Shown here: positions 34,016 through 44,770 of the stretch, piece after piece
Layout of the letters: every line of letters begins with the position of its first letter
Numbering within the stretch: the first letter of the stretch is position 1
Source: Verrucomicrobiota bacterium
Lineage (GTDB): Bacteria > Verrucomicrobiota > Verrucomicrobiia > Limisphaerales > UBA9464
NCBI GenBank assembly: GCA_947471985.1
Contig: CANIZL010000053.1
Coordinates: 1 to 45,012, forward strand
Direction: 5' to 3'
Length of the DNA: 45,012 nt
The notes under the pieces: model-generated
The model's input: the letters and a program-made list of their open reading frames with translations, nothing else
The model's database searches: none
Told to the model about the DNA's origin: nothing
Made by a program: the position numbers and the translations under genes

Positions 34016-37000
34016 TCAGCCCTTGGTCAGCGCTTCATCCAGATTGAACAACACATTCACCACCATCATCCACGCTGCGAGGCGCGGTGCCTCAACCCGC
34101 GCCAGTCGCTCGGCGGAACCCACGGCCACGAACTGCGCCACGGCGGCGGGGTCCTTGCGGTAGGATTTGAATTGCTGGTCGAGGAGTCCCAGGAGGCGAT
34201 CCCGTTCAGCGGGAGTGGGCAGACGACCCAGGCAGGTACGGAAGGCGAAATCCATCCGGCTCGCATCGCTGCTGCCGCCGGTCGCCAGCACCCGCTGCGC
34301 CAGTACCCGGGACGCTTCCAAGAAGGTCGGCTCGTTGAGCGCTGCCAGGGCTTGCAGCGGCGTGTTCGTTCGGGGTCGACGGGCCACACAAACCTCGCGG
34401 CTGGGGGCATCAAACGTGGCGAGCGTCGGATACGTGCAAACCCGCCGCCAGAAGGTGTAGATCGCGCGTCGATACAAATCCGGGCCCTCGCTGACCGGCC
34501 ACTCGTCCATGCCGATCTCCGGCCGCAGGAAACCGATTTCCTTCCAGAGATTCGGCACCTGCACGGGGTACACACTCGGGCCGCCCACCTGCGGATTCAG
34601 CAGTCCGCTCACCGCGAGCGCGTGATCCCGGATCATTTCGGCATCCATCCGGAAACGCGGACCGTGCGAGATCAGCCGGTTGTAGAAATCTTTTTCCAAA
34701 CGCATGTCATCGGTGGCCGCCGACTGACGATAGGCCGCCGACATCACGATCAACTTCTGCATCGCCTTCACGTCCCAGCCCGAGCGGATGAACTCGCTGG
34801 CCAGCCAGTCGAGCAATTCCGGATGCGACGGCGCTTCGCCCTGCCGGCCGAAGTCCTCGCTGGTTTTAACCAGACCGGTGCCAAAGCAGCGTTCCCAGAA
34901 ACGGTTCACGGTCACGCGGGCGGTCAGCGGATTGGCGGGGTCCACCAACCAGCGGGCCAGGGCGAGACGATTCGCCGGGAGTCCGGCGGGCAGGGGTGGG
35001 AAAGCCGCGGGGACGCCCGCGCTGACGGTTTTGCCCTTGGTGAGGAAATCGCCCCGCACATGCACGTAGGTGGACCGCGGCTCGGGCTCGCCCCGTTCCG
35101 CGATCACCAGCGTGGAGAACTTCTGCGCCGCCAGTTGATCCCGACGCTGCTCCAGGCGAATGCGTTCACGCTCCAATCCCCGCAGCGTGGGGGAAGCCCC
35201 GCGATAATAACTCCGGAGCTGTTCCTGTTGCGCGGGCGTGCGCCGGCTCGCGGCCACCGCCAGGACCGAGCGAATCTCCGGCGACACCGGCCACAGGGCC
35301 GCTCGATCCGACTCGGTGGTGACCGACAAGCGGAAGCGACCAATGCAGTGGCTGTTGCCGTGATAATGATCAAACCGGAAGGTCAGCTTGCTGCCCCCGG
35401 CAAATCCGGCCGGCTTGGCCAATTCCGCCACGAGAAAATGCCGTTCGCCGAACCGCGGACCAATCGCCCAACCCGTTTTGGGATTGCGATCCACGGCGTG
35501 TTCCGCCCGGTAATACGGCTGTTCCCAATCCGCCGAGGCCCGCGCGAAAAAGATATTGGTATCGCCCGGCATCGGCCCGCTCCGCGGCGCCGCACTGAAG
35601 GCGAACTCATCCAGGATGAAATTCCCCGTCTGTCCCCAACGACCCGGGCCATTCTTCGGCAGGCTCGGATCCGGCAGCACCTCCAGCAGCACCGCGGTGA
35701 TGCCCTTCAGGTCGGTATCGGCCGAGATCGTGATCGTATCGTAAATCGGATTCACCCCGGTCCCCAGGACGGATCCATCCGGCAGATTGGTATAGCTGGA
35801 ACCGCCGGTGGAGGTGATGTCCTTGAGCTCCAAAACATGCCAGATGTCGCCTTTCCGGGTCGCCTGTTTTTCCCAGGCTGTCTGCTCGGCCGGCAGGACG
35901 CGTTCGGCCGCCTGGAGATCCTGACGCACCTGCTCCAGCCGTGTCTGCACAAAGCGCTCCGAGGCACTCAAGTCGGGCTTGGGCACCTCCACCGTCGGCG
36001 CGGTGCTGTAGTTGCCGGCGTCAGTGGTGTTATTGAAGAAGGCGTAGAACTGATAGTACTCGTCCTGGGTGATGGGATCGTACTTGTGCGTATGGCATTC
36101 CGCGCAATTGAGCGTCAGACCCAACCACGCCGTGCCTACGGTCGCCACCCGGTCCTTGACCGCCTTGACCCGGTACTCTTCGGCGTCGCCGCCCCCTTCA
36201 TCATTGATCTTGGTGTTCCGGTTGAAGCCGGTGGCAATCCGCTGGGCCAGCGTCGGATTCGGGACCAGATCGCCTGCAATTTGATCAATGGTAAACTGAT
36301 CAAACCGCTGATTCTGATTGAACGCTTGGATGACCCATTCGCGATACGGCCAGATGGAACGGGCCAGATCCACCTGATATCCGTTCGAATCAGCGTAGCG
36401 GGCGAGATCCAGCCAACCGCGGGCCATGTGTTCGCCGTAGTGCGGGGAGGCCAGCAAACGATCCACCAACGTCTCATACGCCTGGGGCGACTTATCCTGC
36501 ACAAAGGCCTGCACTTCCTCCCACGTCGGCGGCAGACCGGTAAGATCCAGGCTCGCGCGCCGGATCAAGGTCGCCCGATCCGCCTCGGGCTGCGGCTTCA
36601 GGCCCTCGTGCTCCAATTTGGCGAGGATGAATCGGTCGAGTTCCGAGCGGGCCCATGCGGTTTGCTGCACCGCCGGTGGCGCGGGGTGGGAAAGCTTCTG
36701 GAAGGCCCAGTGTTTGCGGGCCTCGGATTCCGGCCAGACCGCCCCTTCCGCGATCCACCGTCGCAGCGACGAAATCTCCTTCTCGGTCAACCGGGGCGCC
36801 TTCGGAGGCATTACTTCGTCCGGGTCCAGCGACACCACCCGTTTAAGAATTTCGCTCGCCTCCGGTTTGCCGGGAACCAGCGCAAGCTTGCCCGACTTGG
36901 CCGCGGTCAGGGCCGCCGGGCGCGAGTCGAGTCGCAGCTCCGCCTTTTGCTTGTCCGGGCCGTGACACTCCGAGCAACGCTTGATCAGGATCGGTTCAAT

Positions 37001-37120
37001 CTCCTGCCCAAAATCAACGGCGGCCCGCGTGCTGCCGGTCAAAAGGGCGCCGCAGAGAAACCAAAAACCGGGGCGAATCCAAGCCCGGACGGCGGACGAT
37101 CGGAAGAGAGGCGCGTTCAT
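34016..37120 (-). CDS. Planctomycete-type cytochrome c / DUF1549 / DUF1553 protein
   Basis: The 1034-residue product from the ATG at 37120 has a signal peptide ([15 protein letters not shown]), then a PSCyt1-type cytochrome domain with the haem motif CSECH (about 49-53), followed by DUF1549 (about 150-380, including a second CAECH motif in [14 protein letters not shown]). A middle beta-rich region is followed by DUF1553 (about 710-970; [20 protein letters not shown]). The family is typical of Planctomycetes and Verrucomicrobia and is always found with DUF1501, here directly downstream. It probably acts in the periplasm or an intracellular compartment on complex polysaccharide or other substrates, but the reaction is unknown. 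The frame's upstream extension to 37195 is not conserved. Confidence 0.9.
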   Translation of the reverse strand: MNAPLFRSSAVRAWIRPGFWFLCGALLTGSTRAAVDFGQEIEPILIKRCSECHGPDKQKAELRLDSRPAALTAAKSGKLALVPGKPEASEILKRVVSLDPDEVMPPKAPRLTEKEISSLRRWIAEGAVWPESEARKHWAFQKLSHPAPPAVQQTAWARSELDRFILAKLEHEGLKPQPEADRATLIRRASLDLTGLPPTWEEVQAFVQDKSPQAYETLVDRLLASPHYGEHMARGWLDLARYADSNGYQVDLARSIWPYREWVIQAFNQNQRFDQFTIDQIAGDLVPNPTLAQRIATGFNRNTKINDEGGGDAEEYRVKAVKDRVATVGTAWLGLTLNCAECHTHKYDPITQDEYYQFYAFFNNTTDAGNYSTAPTVEVPKPDLSASERFVQTRLEQVRQDLQAAERVLPAEQTAWEKQATRKGDIWHVLELKDITSTGGSSYTNLPDGSVLGTGVNPIYDTITISADTDLKGITAVLLEVLPDPSLPKNGPGRWGQTGNFILDEFAFSAAPRSGPMPGDTNIFFARASADWEQPYYRAEHAVDRNPKTGWAIGPRFGERHFLVAELAKPAGFAGGSKLTFRFDHYHGNSHCIGRFRLSVTTESDRAALWPVSPEIRSVLAVAASRRTPAQQEQLRSYYRGASPTLRGLERERIRLEQRRDQLAAQKFSTLVIAERGEPEPRSTYVHVRGDFLTKGKTVSAGVPAAFPPLPAGLPANRLALARWLVDPANPLTARVTVNRFWERCFGTGLVKTSEDFGRQGEAPSHPELLDWLASEFIRSGWDVKAMQKLIVMSAAYRQSAATDDMRLEKDFYNRLISHGPRFRMDAEMIRDHALAVSGLLNPQVGGPSVYPVQVPNLWKEIGFLRPEIGMDEWPVSEGPDLYRRAIYTFWRRVCTYPTLATFDAPSREVCVARRPRTNTPLQALAALNEPTFLEASRVLAQRVLATGGSSDASRMDFAFRTCLGRLPTPAERDRLLGLLDQQFKSYRKDPAAVAQFVAVGSAERLARVEAPRLAAWMMVVNVLFNLDEALTKG

Positions 37121-37303
37121 CGAACAAAGGTGGGGATTGCGACGTGGGGCCGACCTTATGTCTTCAACCCGGTCCGGCCAAACGTTCTCACTCACCCTCT
37201 TTTGGCCATCGCCGGTCGATCCGCGATCAATCCACGCCCGACCCCGAAGACCCGCAGGTTCGCCGGCGCAGCGCCCGGCCGCGCCGCACCTCTCACCCGC
37301 GCC

Positions 37304-38914
37304 TCACGACGCGGTCAAGGCCGCCCGTTCATTCTCCGCCGCGCCGGTCTTTTCCAGATAGTAATCGTACCCACCGGAGTAGGTCGTCACCTGACCGGCG
37401 TTCACGTGGAGCACCTTCGTCGCCAGATGCCGGATGAAGTGCACATCGTGCGAGATGAACACCAGGGTGCCCTCGTAGCGTTCGAGCGCCAAGGTCAGCG
37501 ATTCCACGCTTTGAATGTCCAAATGAGTCGTCGGCTCATCCATGAGCAGCAGGTTCGGGGGATCCACCAGGAACTTGATCAGGTTCAGCCGGCTCTTCTC
37601 ACCGCCGCTCAGCACGCCGGTCGGCTTGTAGATCTCCTCCTTGCGAAACAGGAAGGAGCCCAAAATGCCGCGGGCCTCGTCCTCCCGCAGATCCGGTGCG
37701 CTGGACAGGACTTCCTCCAGAACGGTTTTGTTGGGATCGAGCGTGGCGGTCCGGTGCTGACTGTAATACCCGATCTTGGCATTGTGTCCCAACGACCGCT
37801 CCCCGCGCTGGAAGGCGACTTCGCCCGCGAGGATTTTCAGGAGCGTCGATTTGCCGGCACCGTTGGGGCCGACCAGCACCGTCCGTTCGCCCCGTTCCAC
37901 GGTCAGGTCGAGTCCGGCGTAAACCGGATGATTGCCATAGGCCATGTGAATGCCCTCCAGCGTGACCGCGCGTTGTCCACCGCGGGGCGGCGGGGGAATC
38001 TGAAAACGGAAGGGTTTCTTGGGAGCCAACGGCTTTTCGATCAGCTCCAGACGCTCGATCTGCTTCAGCTTGCTCATGGCCTGGGAGGCCTTGGACGGCA
38101 GGGCGCGAAACCGATCGGCGAACTCCTGCAGGGACTGGATCTCCTTCTGCTGGTTCTTGTACGCCGCCAGTTGCCGTTCGTAGTTGTCCTCCCGTTGCTG
38201 CAGAAAGGCCGTGTAATTGCCCGCGTAGGAAATCACCTTCTTCTCCGCAATCTCGTACACCTGTCCCACCACTTCATCCATGAACTGGCGATCGTGCGAA
38301 ATGAGCAGAAGCGCGCCGGTGTAGTTCTTTAGATAATTCTGCAGCCACAGCAGCGACAACAGGTCCAGATGGTTGGTCGGCTCATCCAACAGGAGCAGAT
38401 CCGGCTCCATCACCAGCAATCGCGCCAGGTGCGCACGCATGATCCAGCCACCGCTCATCTCCCGGGCGGGACGGGTGAAATCGGATTCCCGATAACCCAG
38501 ACCCCGCAGAAACTTCTTCGCGCGGGCATCGACCTGGCCATCGCTCAAGGCGTCGTATTTCGCGTGGGTCTCGAGGTATTCCGGACCCGACACCGTACCG
38601 GCCGCCTCGAGTTCCTTCAGACGCCGCTCCAGCCGGGGCAGTTCCCCCGCCCGACCCGTGGCCACGTCCAGCACGTTCTCGTCCCCCACCGCCTCGCCTT
38701 CCTGCGGGAGGTAGCCGACCATCGTCCATTCATCGCGCTCGATGACCCCGGAATCCGGGGCATCCACCCCCAGGATGAGGGAAAAGAGAGTCGATTTACC
38801 TGCACCATTGGGGCCGACCAGAGCGACCCGATCGCCGTAATTCACCTGCAACGCTGCATTCTCAAAGAGGGTGCGTCCGCCAACCGACTTCTTCAGATCC
38901 CGAATTGTGAGCAT
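37304..38914 (-). CDS. ABC-F family ATP-binding protein
   Basis: Soluble tandem ATPase without membrane segments, which acts on the ribosome (translation factors such as EttA, Uup, YbiT, or antibiotic-resistance forms). The 536-residue product from the ATG at 38914 has two ABC domains, each with Walker A GPNGAGKST, the signature MSGGWIMRAHLARLL in the first and LSGGEKSRLNLIKFL in the second, and Walker B ending LLLDEPTNHLD and LLMDEPTTHLD. A lysine/glutamine-rich linker of about 75 residues lies between them. It shows no obvious link to a drug-resistance context, so a housekeeping role is more likely. Confidence 0.92.
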   Translation of the reverse strand: MLTIRDLKKSVGGRTLFENAALQVNYGDRVALVGPNGAGKSTLFSLILGVDAPDSGVIERDEWTMVGYLPQEGEAVGDENVLDVATGRAGELPRLERRLKELEAAGTVSGPEYLETHAKYDALSDGQVDARAKKFLRGLGYRESDFTRPAREMSGGWIMRAHLARLLVMEPDLLLLDEPTNHLDLLSLLWLQNYLKNYTGALLLISHDRQFMDEVVGQVYEIAEKKVISYAGNYTAFLQQREDNYERQLAAYKNQQKEIQSLQEFADRFRALPSKASQAMSKLKQIERLELIEKPLAPKKPFRFQIPPPPRGGQRAVTLEGIHMAYGNHPVYAGLDLTVERGERTVLVGPNGAGKSTLLKILAGEVAFQRGERSLGHNAKIGYYSQHRTATLDPNKTVLEEVLSSAPDLREDEARGILGSFLFRKEEIYKPTGVLSGGEKSRLNLIKFLVDPPNLLLMDEPTTHLDIQSVESLTLALERYEGTLVFISHDVHFIRHLATKVLHVNAGQVTTYSGGYDYYLEKTGAAENERAALTAS

Positions 38915-39019
38915 GAAATGAAATAAGTAACCCCTCACCCATACCGGTTGACCGCCGGGGACACCAGCGGAGGATCGCAGATTTATGGGGGGATTGGGAC
39001 GAGCCCGATCCTCGACCGC

Positions 39020-39766
39020 TCATCCGCGGCGGGGGGTGAACAGCAGCAGTTCCCCGATGTTTTCGTAGCCGATGGCGGTATACAACGGCGCTCCCAACCG
39101 ACTGGCGAGCAGCACCGACACTGCTACGCCGCGTCGCCGCTCCTCCCGCAGCAACCGGCACAAGAGCGCCCGCCCGATGCCGCGCCGCCGATGCAACGTC
39201 ATGACGTACAGGTTGGCCACCCAACTGCCGGCACCCGAGGCCACACTGCGCACCGCCCCAACGATGTCACCACCCTCCTGAGCAACGTACTGGCGCAACG
39301 GTGCATCGGACCGGAGCTGGGTATCGGTCAGCGGACGCTGGTGCCAGGTCCTTCCAAACTGATCGGCCAACTCGCGGGTGCGTACCCGCACAATCTCCAC
39401 CGGCGATTCCGTTTGCGGGATCCGCCGGAGGCAATGAACCAGCAACGGTTCGGTGGAGTTCAGCCGATAGCCCAGGCGTTTGAAGGCGTCCCGGATCGGC
39501 CCGGCTGGTTCCGCCGGACTTCGGATGAAGCTGACGGCGAATCGACCCCGACAGTGCTGCCGGGCGATCCGGTCCACCTCCTCCGGCCCGACGCCGTGGC
39601 CAACCCATTCCTCCACGCGGCAGGCCTTTGATCGGACGCGTGGGGCATCGTGCAGCCGCCACAATCCCTCGACCTGTTCCACCGTGAAGGGGTGCGTGAA
39701 GCACCGCGTGAACGCGAATCCGCGCACGAAGACCTCGATCGCTTGTTCCAGATCCACCGGCTTCAT
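39020..39766 (-). CDS. GNAT family N-acetyltransferase
   Basis: The 248-residue product (ATG at 39766; a TTG two codons earlier is possible) has a GNAT fold in the C-terminal half, with the acetyl-CoA binding loop in YVMTLHRRRGIGRALLCRLL and a VSVLLASRLGAPLYTAIGYE stretch ending in the family's typical GF/Y. The first about 110 residues are a second, poorly conserved domain which may be a degenerate GNAT half. Substrate unknown. It lies between the response regulator gene and the ABC-F gene, all on the minus strand, with gaps above 100 bases. Confidence 0.75.
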   Translation of the reverse strand: MKPVDLEQAIEVFVRGFAFTRCFTHPFTVEQVEGLWRLHDAPRVRSKACRVEEWVGHGVGPEEVDRIARQHCRGRFAVSFIRSPAEPAGPIRDAFKRLGYRLNSTEPLLVHCLRRIPQTESPVEIVRVRTRELADQFGRTWHQRPLTDTQLRSDAPLRQYVAQEGGDIVGAVRSVASGAGSWVANLYVMTLHRRRGIGRALLCRLLREERRRGVAVSVLLASRLGAPLYTAIGYENIGELLLFTPRRG

Positions 39767-39900
39767 AGGCAACCCCGCCGCACGGAACCCGCGACCACGC
39801 GCCCGCGCCCGGCGGCCGAATATCGGTGCCGGGCGAACCCACCGGCGTCAACGTCCCGACGTGAATGTCGCCGGGGCTACGCAAACCCAGGGGACTTCCA

Positions 39901-41400
39901 TCATTCGCCATCGCCCGCGAGTTTGCGATAGAGCGTCGCGAGGCTGATTTCCAAAAGGCGCGCGGCCTCTTCCTTGTTCTGCTGGGTCTGAGCCAAGGCA
40001 TGGTTCAGGTAGGCCATCTCCTGCTCGCGGGCGAAGCGCTTCAGGCTGATGACCGATGCCGGTAGTGGGACCGCGGGACGATCGCCGCTGGCGGTCGATG
40101 CCCCACCGTGGCCGGACACCGGTGCAGCGGCGGATGAAGGGCCCGCAACGCGGCCAATCGCCGTACCGGTGGGCACCGCCAGTTCCGCCGCTTGTTGATC
40201 CTCCGAACCATCATCGGCCGGCGCGTGCTTCTGCACGACCGGGGGCAGATCGGCCACGCGCAATAAAGGACCGTCGGACAAAACACACGCCCGCTCGAGA
40301 GCGTTCTCCAATTCCCGCACATTGCCGGGCCAGGGATGCGCCGTCAGCGTCGCCAGTGTCCGGCGGGTCACCCGGAAGGGTTGTCCAGTACGCCCGGCGG
40401 ATTTCAATTTCAGAAAGTGGGCCACCAGCATCCCGATATCCTCCCGCCGCTCCCGCAAGGGCGGCAGGGTGATGGGCACCACGTTGAGTCGATAATAGAG
40501 GTCCTCCCGGAATTTCCCGGACTGCACGAGGTTCTCCAGACATTCGTTGGTCGCGGCGAGCACGCGGACATCCACCTGTTGCGCGACCGTATCACCGACA
40601 CGTCGAACCTCCTTTTCCTGGAGCACGCGCAGCAGGCGGCTTTGCAACTGAGCCGGCATGGTGCCGATCTCATCGAGGAAAATCGTCCCGCCATCCGCGT
40701 CGTGAAAAAGTCCCTCCTTGTCATTCACCGCGCCGGTGAAGGCCCCCTTGCGATGCCCAAACAATTCGGATTCCAGCAGGTTCTCCGGCAGGGCCGAACA
40801 ATTGATGGGGACAAAGGGCTTCGCACCGCGGTGGGAATTGTAGTGAAGCGCCCGGGCAACCAGTTCCTTGCCGGTCCCGCTTTCACCGAGAATCAGGACC
40901 GTGGCGTCCGTAACCGCGACGCGCTCCACCATCCGGAAGACCGCCTGCATGGATTCGCCCGCGCCAATGATCCGGCTGAATCCGTTCTGTCGTTTCAACT
41001 CCTGTTTGAGCTGGACGTTTTCCTGGAGGGCCGCGGTATACGACAACGCCCGACTGATGCAGAGCTTGAGTTCATCGAGCTTGAACGGCTTCTCGAGGTA
41101 ATCAAAAGCCCCCATCCGCATCGCCTCGACAGCACTCTCCACCGTGCCGAAACCGGTGATCATCACCACCACCGCGGGCGGATTCAAGGCCCGGGCTTTG
41201 CGGACAATCTCCAGGCCGTGCGGCTTGGTTTTGTCGAGATAGAGATCGGTGATGACCAGATCCGGCCGCATGCCGGTGAGGGCCTCGGTAACCCCGTTCA
41301 TGTTGGTGAAAGGAAACACCTCGTGCCCCTCGGCCCGCAGAACCTCCGTGACCATTTGCACCATGGTCAGTTCGTCATCCACGAGGAGAATCTTTGCCAT
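39901..41400 (-). CDS. NtrC-family sigma-54 response regulator
   Basis: The 499-residue product from the ATG at 41400 has a receiver domain (1-120) with the phosphoacceptor D52 in VITDLYLD, then a sigma-54 AAA+ domain with Walker A GESGTGKE, the GAFTGA loop that contacts sigma-54, and Walker B GGTIFLDEIG. A proline/alanine-rich linker (about 380-450) leads to a Fis-type helix-turn-helix at the end (NKEEAARLLEISLATLYRKL). It is therefore a phosphorylation-controlled activator of sigma-54 promoters. No histidine kinase gene is adjacent, so its partner is elsewhere. Upstream is a divergently placed secreted-protein gene. Confidence 0.93.
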   Translation of the reverse strand: MAKILLVDDELTMVQMVTEVLRAEGHEVFPFTNMNGVTEALTGMRPDLVITDLYLDKTKPHGLEIVRKARALNPPAVVVMITGFGTVESAVEAMRMGAFDYLEKPFKLDELKLCISRALSYTAALQENVQLKQELKRQNGFSRIIGAGESMQAVFRMVERVAVTDATVLILGESGTGKELVARALHYNSHRGAKPFVPINCSALPENLLESELFGHRKGAFTGAVNDKEGLFHDADGGTIFLDEIGTMPAQLQSRLLRVLQEKEVRRVGDTVAQQVDVRVLAATNECLENLVQSGKFREDLYYRLNVVPITLPPLRERREDIGMLVAHFLKLKSAGRTGQPFRVTRRTLATLTAHPWPGNVRELENALERACVLSDGPLLRVADLPPVVQKHAPADDGSEDQQAAELAVPTGTAIGRVAGPSSAAAPVSGHGGASTASGDRPAVPLPASVISLKRFAREQEMAYLNHALAQTQQNKEEAARLLEISLATLYRKLAGDGE

Positions 41401-41611
41401 GGACCGGAGCCTAGCAGTTTCCGGTCGACCGCTCGAAAGCAAGTTGGCTGCATCCACCAACCCCACTGACCGGTTCGATCGGGCCGCCGAAAATCCGCCG
41501 GCTACGGACTTGTGCCTCGGGCGATCGGGTCAAAATCCTGCCGGCTTTGGTCAATTTCCAAGCGGCAAATTCTCTGGTTTCCCAGGTCACATCGAGCGAT
41601 CCTGCGGACCT

Positions 41612-42538
41612 ATGAATGAATTCCCCAGGGTTCGTTTCAATACTCACCTCCGTCGCTGCGCCCCGGGATTCGCCGCGCTCGCCACCGGGCTGCTCACCGT
41701 CTCCACCCACGCCGCGGTAGAAACCTTCACCATTGATCCAGCGCTAAGCCTCGTCAGCCTGTCCGGGACCGTCGCCGGGGGAACCCTCCAGGAACAGGCC
41801 GCCGGAAGTCTGACCACGCCCTTCAGCGGAACCATCGTGATGGACGTCTCCCCCAACTCGGTAAAATTCGTTGGCGGAAGTTCGGTCAAGCCGGTGCAGG
41901 CGCACAATTGGGAACCCGGCCTCGCCGGTGCTGCGGGCAGCGCCCCGGCCAGCTACGGGGCCAAGGGCGCCATCGTCATCGTTATCTTTCCCGCGAACGC
42001 CAAGGCCGCGTCCCGTAATGTCGCCTTTGACTTCACCACCGCGGCTCCCCTGCCGTTGACGTCCGGAAACTTCAGCTCCAACGAACTCATCCTCAACATC
42101 ATCGACACCTCCGGTGCCGTGCTCGATTACCAGGTGTCCGGTGCGGTGAACACCACCGGGAGTAAAGTCCTCAGCGGTCTCTCCACCAACAAGGTGGCCA
42201 GCACGGCGTCGCTGAAGACGGTGGGCGGCGTGGAGACACTAACGATACCGATCCGGGCGACCTATTCGTTCCGCCTGCTGAACGAAGGCGACACCCTCCT
42301 CACGTTCACGGGCAACATCGTGGCCACCCGCGGTGGCGGGACTCCGGAGGTCCCGGTGGTCGATTTCACCCTCCCCACCACACCGGGCGGGCCGCTGCAT
42401 CTGGTGTGGTCCAAGAGTTACAAGCTCCAACGCACCACTCAGCTGGCGCCGCCGATCTGGGTCGACTTGGCGGACACCTCGCCCTTGAACATTCCGCTGT
42501 CCCAGCCGGGTGAGTACTTCCGGGTGGTACCGAAGTAA
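41612..42538 (+). CDS. Secreted protein of unknown function
   Basis: The 308-residue product from the ATG at 41612 has a signal peptide (GFAALATGLLTVSTHA). The mature part is rich in Ala, Thr, Ser, Val and Gly, with many beta-strand-like stretches (LSLVSLSGTVAGGTLQEQ, GAIVIVIFPANAKAASRN), and no cysteine or enzyme motif. The end (LVWSKSYKLQRTTQLAPPIW, VDLADTSPLNIPL, then EYFRVV) matches the C-terminal beta domain common in secreted Verrucomicrobia proteins (LQ-x-S/T ... W ... FFR), thought to be a surface or sorting domain. The open frame continues upstream into the response regulator's region, but that part is a shadow. Function unknown; it may be a surface-layer or adhesion protein. Confidence 0.7.
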   Translation: MNEFPRVRFNTHLRRCAPGFAALATGLLTVSTHAAVETFTIDPALSLVSLSGTVAGGTLQEQAAGSLTTPFSGTIVMDVSPNSVKFVGGSSVKPVQAHNWEPGLAGAAGSAPASYGAKGAIVIVIFPANAKAASRNVAFDFTTAAPLPLTSGNFSSNELILNIIDTSGAVLDYQVSGAVNTTGSKVLSGLSTNKVASTASLKTVGGVETLTIPIRATYSFRLLNEGDTLLTFTGNIVATRGGGTPEVPVVDFTLPTTPGGPLHLVWSKSYKLQRTTQLAPPIWVDLADTSPLNIPLSQPGEYFRVVPK

Positions 42539-42656
42539 CCGCGACGAAGCGCGTTCCGCGGTGGCAGGCTCTCCCGAACCCGCGCCGACCCACCAACGGC
42601 AAAGCGGGTTCCGAGGACCGGCTGCCGCCCCTTCGAAACCCGCCTGATTAATCGGA

Positions 42657-44384
42657 TCAGAGGTGGCTGTCCGTCACGGCACCTTCGCTCGCGGTGCTGA
42701 CGGTGGCCGCGTACTTGGCCAGCACGCCGCGCGTATAGTTCGGTTTCGGTTGACGCCACTTCTTACGGCGGGCTTCGATCTCCGTCGCCGTGAGACCCAC
42801 GTCGATACGACGCTTCTCGGCATCGATGACAATCGGGTCGCCATTCTTCAACAGGGCGATCACGCCTCCATCGAACGCCTCGGGTGTGACGTGGCCAATG
42901 ACGAAGCCGTGGGAACCACCGCTGAACCGTCCGTCGGTGATCAGGGCGACTTCCTTGCCCAGACCCTTGCCCATGATGGCGCTGGTCGGCGACAGCATCT
43001 CGCGCATGCCGGGACCGCCCTTGGGACCTTCTCCCCGGATGATGATGACATGTCCGGGTTTGACCCGTCCGTTGAGAATGCCCTTGAGGGCGTCCTCTTC
43101 GCGTTCGAAGACGATCGCCCGGCCCTCGAATCGCAGACCTTCCTTGCCGCTGATTTTGCCCACGGCGCCGCCGGGGCAAAGATTGCCGCGGAACACCACC
43201 AGGTGGCTGGAGGACTTGATCGGATTGTCGAAGCTGCGGATGATGTCCTGACCCTTGGGATACTTGGGCGCGCCTTTCAGGTTTTCGCGCATGGTCCGGC
43301 CGGTGACGGTAAGTGCATCGCCATGCAGAAGGCCCTCGTCGAGGAGCATCTTCATCAACGGCACCGTGCCCCCGATCTCCACCAACCGCGCCATGACATA
43401 CTTGCCGGACGGCTTGAGGTCGGCGAGGACGGGAACGCGCTTTCCGACGCGGGTCCAATCATCGATGGTGAGCTTTACGCCCGCGCTGTGGGCCATGGCG
43501 ATCAGGTGGAGCACCGCGTTGGTGGAGCCACCGAGGGCGATGACCACGGTCATCGCGTTCTCGAAAGCTTCGCGGGTCATGATGTCGCGCGGCTTGATTC
43601 CGCGGCGGATGAGGTTCATCACCGCGGCGCCGGCGGTTTCGCAATCGAGGGTCTTCTCCTTGGACACCGCCGCCTGCGCCGAGGAATTCGGCAGGCTGAG
43701 ACCGAGGGCCTCGATGGCGCTGGCCATGGTGTTCGCCGTGTACATGCCACCACACGAACCCGCGCCGGGAATCGCCACCTCCGCAATCGCCTCCACCTCG
43801 GACGCCGAGCAGGCGCCCGCGGCATTCTTGCCCACCGCTTCGAAGATGTTCACCAGATCGACATCCCGACCTTCGTGAGTCCCGGGCAGGATCGTGCCGC
43901 CATAGACAAAGATCGACGGCCGGTTCAACCGCCCCATCGCCATCACGCAGCCGGGCATGTTCTTGTCGCAACCGCCCACCGTGACAAAACCGTCGAAACC
44001 CTGGCAGCCCACGACGGTTTCGATGGAATCAGCAATGACGTCCCGCGATACGAGCGAGTACTTCATCCCCTCGGTGCCCATCGAGATACCGTCGGAAATC
44101 GTGATGGTATTGAAAACGACCGCCTTGCCGCCGGCTTCATTGATGCCTTGAGCAACGCTGACGGCGAGTTGGTCGATGTGCATGTTGCACGGGGTGACCA
44201 TGCTCCAGGTGGAGGCGACGCCGATCTGGGGTTTGGCGAAATCCTCCTGCTTGAATCCCGTGGCATACAACATACCACGGCTCGGTGCGCGCTCGATGCC
44301 ATCGACAACGATGGAGGAAAACGCGCGGGTGTCGGGAGCAGCGGCCTTGGCTTTCCCGGAGCGGACAACGGATTTTTTACTCAT
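42657..44384 (-). CDS. ilvD: Dihydroxy-acid dehydratase
   Basis: Makes 2-keto acids from 2,3-dihydroxy acids in valine, leucine and isoleucine synthesis, using an iron-sulfur cluster as a Lewis acid. The 575-residue product from the ATG at 44384 shows the three cluster cysteines of the family: C66 in VTPCNMHI, the one in [10 protein letters not shown], and the one in [32 protein letters not shown] and [17 protein letters not shown] are other typical stretches. The spacing fits the [2Fe-2S] group of the family. A lysine/alanine-rich tail of about 20 residues precedes the core. Alone here; other branched-chain genes are not in the window. Confidence 0.95.
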   Translation of the reverse strand: MSKKSVVRSGKAKAAAPDTRAFSSIVVDGIERAPSRGMLYATGFKQEDFAKPQIGVASTWSMVTPCNMHIDQLAVSVAQGINEAGGKAVVFNTITISDGISMGTEGMKYSLVSRDVIADSIETVVGCQGFDGFVTVGGCDKNMPGCVMAMGRLNRPSIFVYGGTILPGTHEGRDVDLVNIFEAVGKNAAGACSASEVEAIAEVAIPGAGSCGGMYTANTMASAIEALGLSLPNSSAQAAVSKEKTLDCETAGAAVMNLIRRGIKPRDIMTREAFENAMTVVIALGGSTNAVLHLIAMAHSAGVKLTIDDWTRVGKRVPVLADLKPSGKYVMARLVEIGGTVPLMKMLLDEGLLHGDALTVTGRTMRENLKGAPKYPKGQDIIRSFDNPIKSSSHLVVFRGNLCPGGAVGKISGKEGLRFEGRAIVFEREEDALKGILNGRVKPGHVIIIRGEGPKGGPGMREMLSPTSAIMGKGLGKEVALITDGRFSGGSHGFVIGHVTPEAFDGGVIALLKNGDPIVIDAEKRRIDVGLTATEIEARRKKWRQPKPNYTRGVLAKYAATVSTASEGAVTDSHL

Positions 44385-44550
44385 GCGATACCCGGCAGAA
44401 TGACGAATGCCGGCCGGGCGCGGAAGGCAAAGTTGCACCAGGCATCACCTGGAGTGTGCGACAGAAATCTTCCCGCCGTCGCCCGGGCAGGAGCGAAGGA
44501 GGGTATCGGCGCCGCTGGCGAGCTGGTAGCGAAACGGCTCCACCGCCCCC

Positions 44551-44701
44551 TGGGTACCAGGTTCAAAGTCCACCCCCACCAACACCGGGCCAGGTTCACT
44601 GCGCATACAAGTGGTACCACGCTCCCTATGCCCCCCAGCGCTCCAGATTGGGTACCAGGTTCACGGATCTGTAGCCCGTCGGGTAGCGTGCCAGGCACCC
44701 T
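44551..44701. repeat. REP-like repeat cluster (GGTACC/GGCACC-type)
   Basis: Two identical 15-base copies of TGGGTACCAGGTTCA start at 44551 and 44649, 98 bases apart. Two related palindromes, GTGGTACCAC (44611) and GTGCCAGGCAC (44689), are each followed by a similar CCTAT-type tail. The alternating order suggests about two units of a larger degenerate repeat. Confidence 0.55.
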
Positions 44702-44770
44702 ATCCCGCCGTCCCTCGAATACCGAGCCAAGCTACCTGTAAAAAAGTCTGTAACTCCTTCCCGAATTTTA

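Noticed and set aside
33986-38332. A very long open frame (1448 codons) on the plus strand
   Set aside because: It runs antisense to three well-supported minus-strand genes and its product is rich in Arg, Gln, Gly and His with no motif; in GC-rich DNA such antisense frames stay open by codon bias.
44551-44701. CRISPR array
   Set aside because: The repeats are short, degenerate and irregularly spaced, with no uniform spacers and no cas genes; they fit REP-type elements better.
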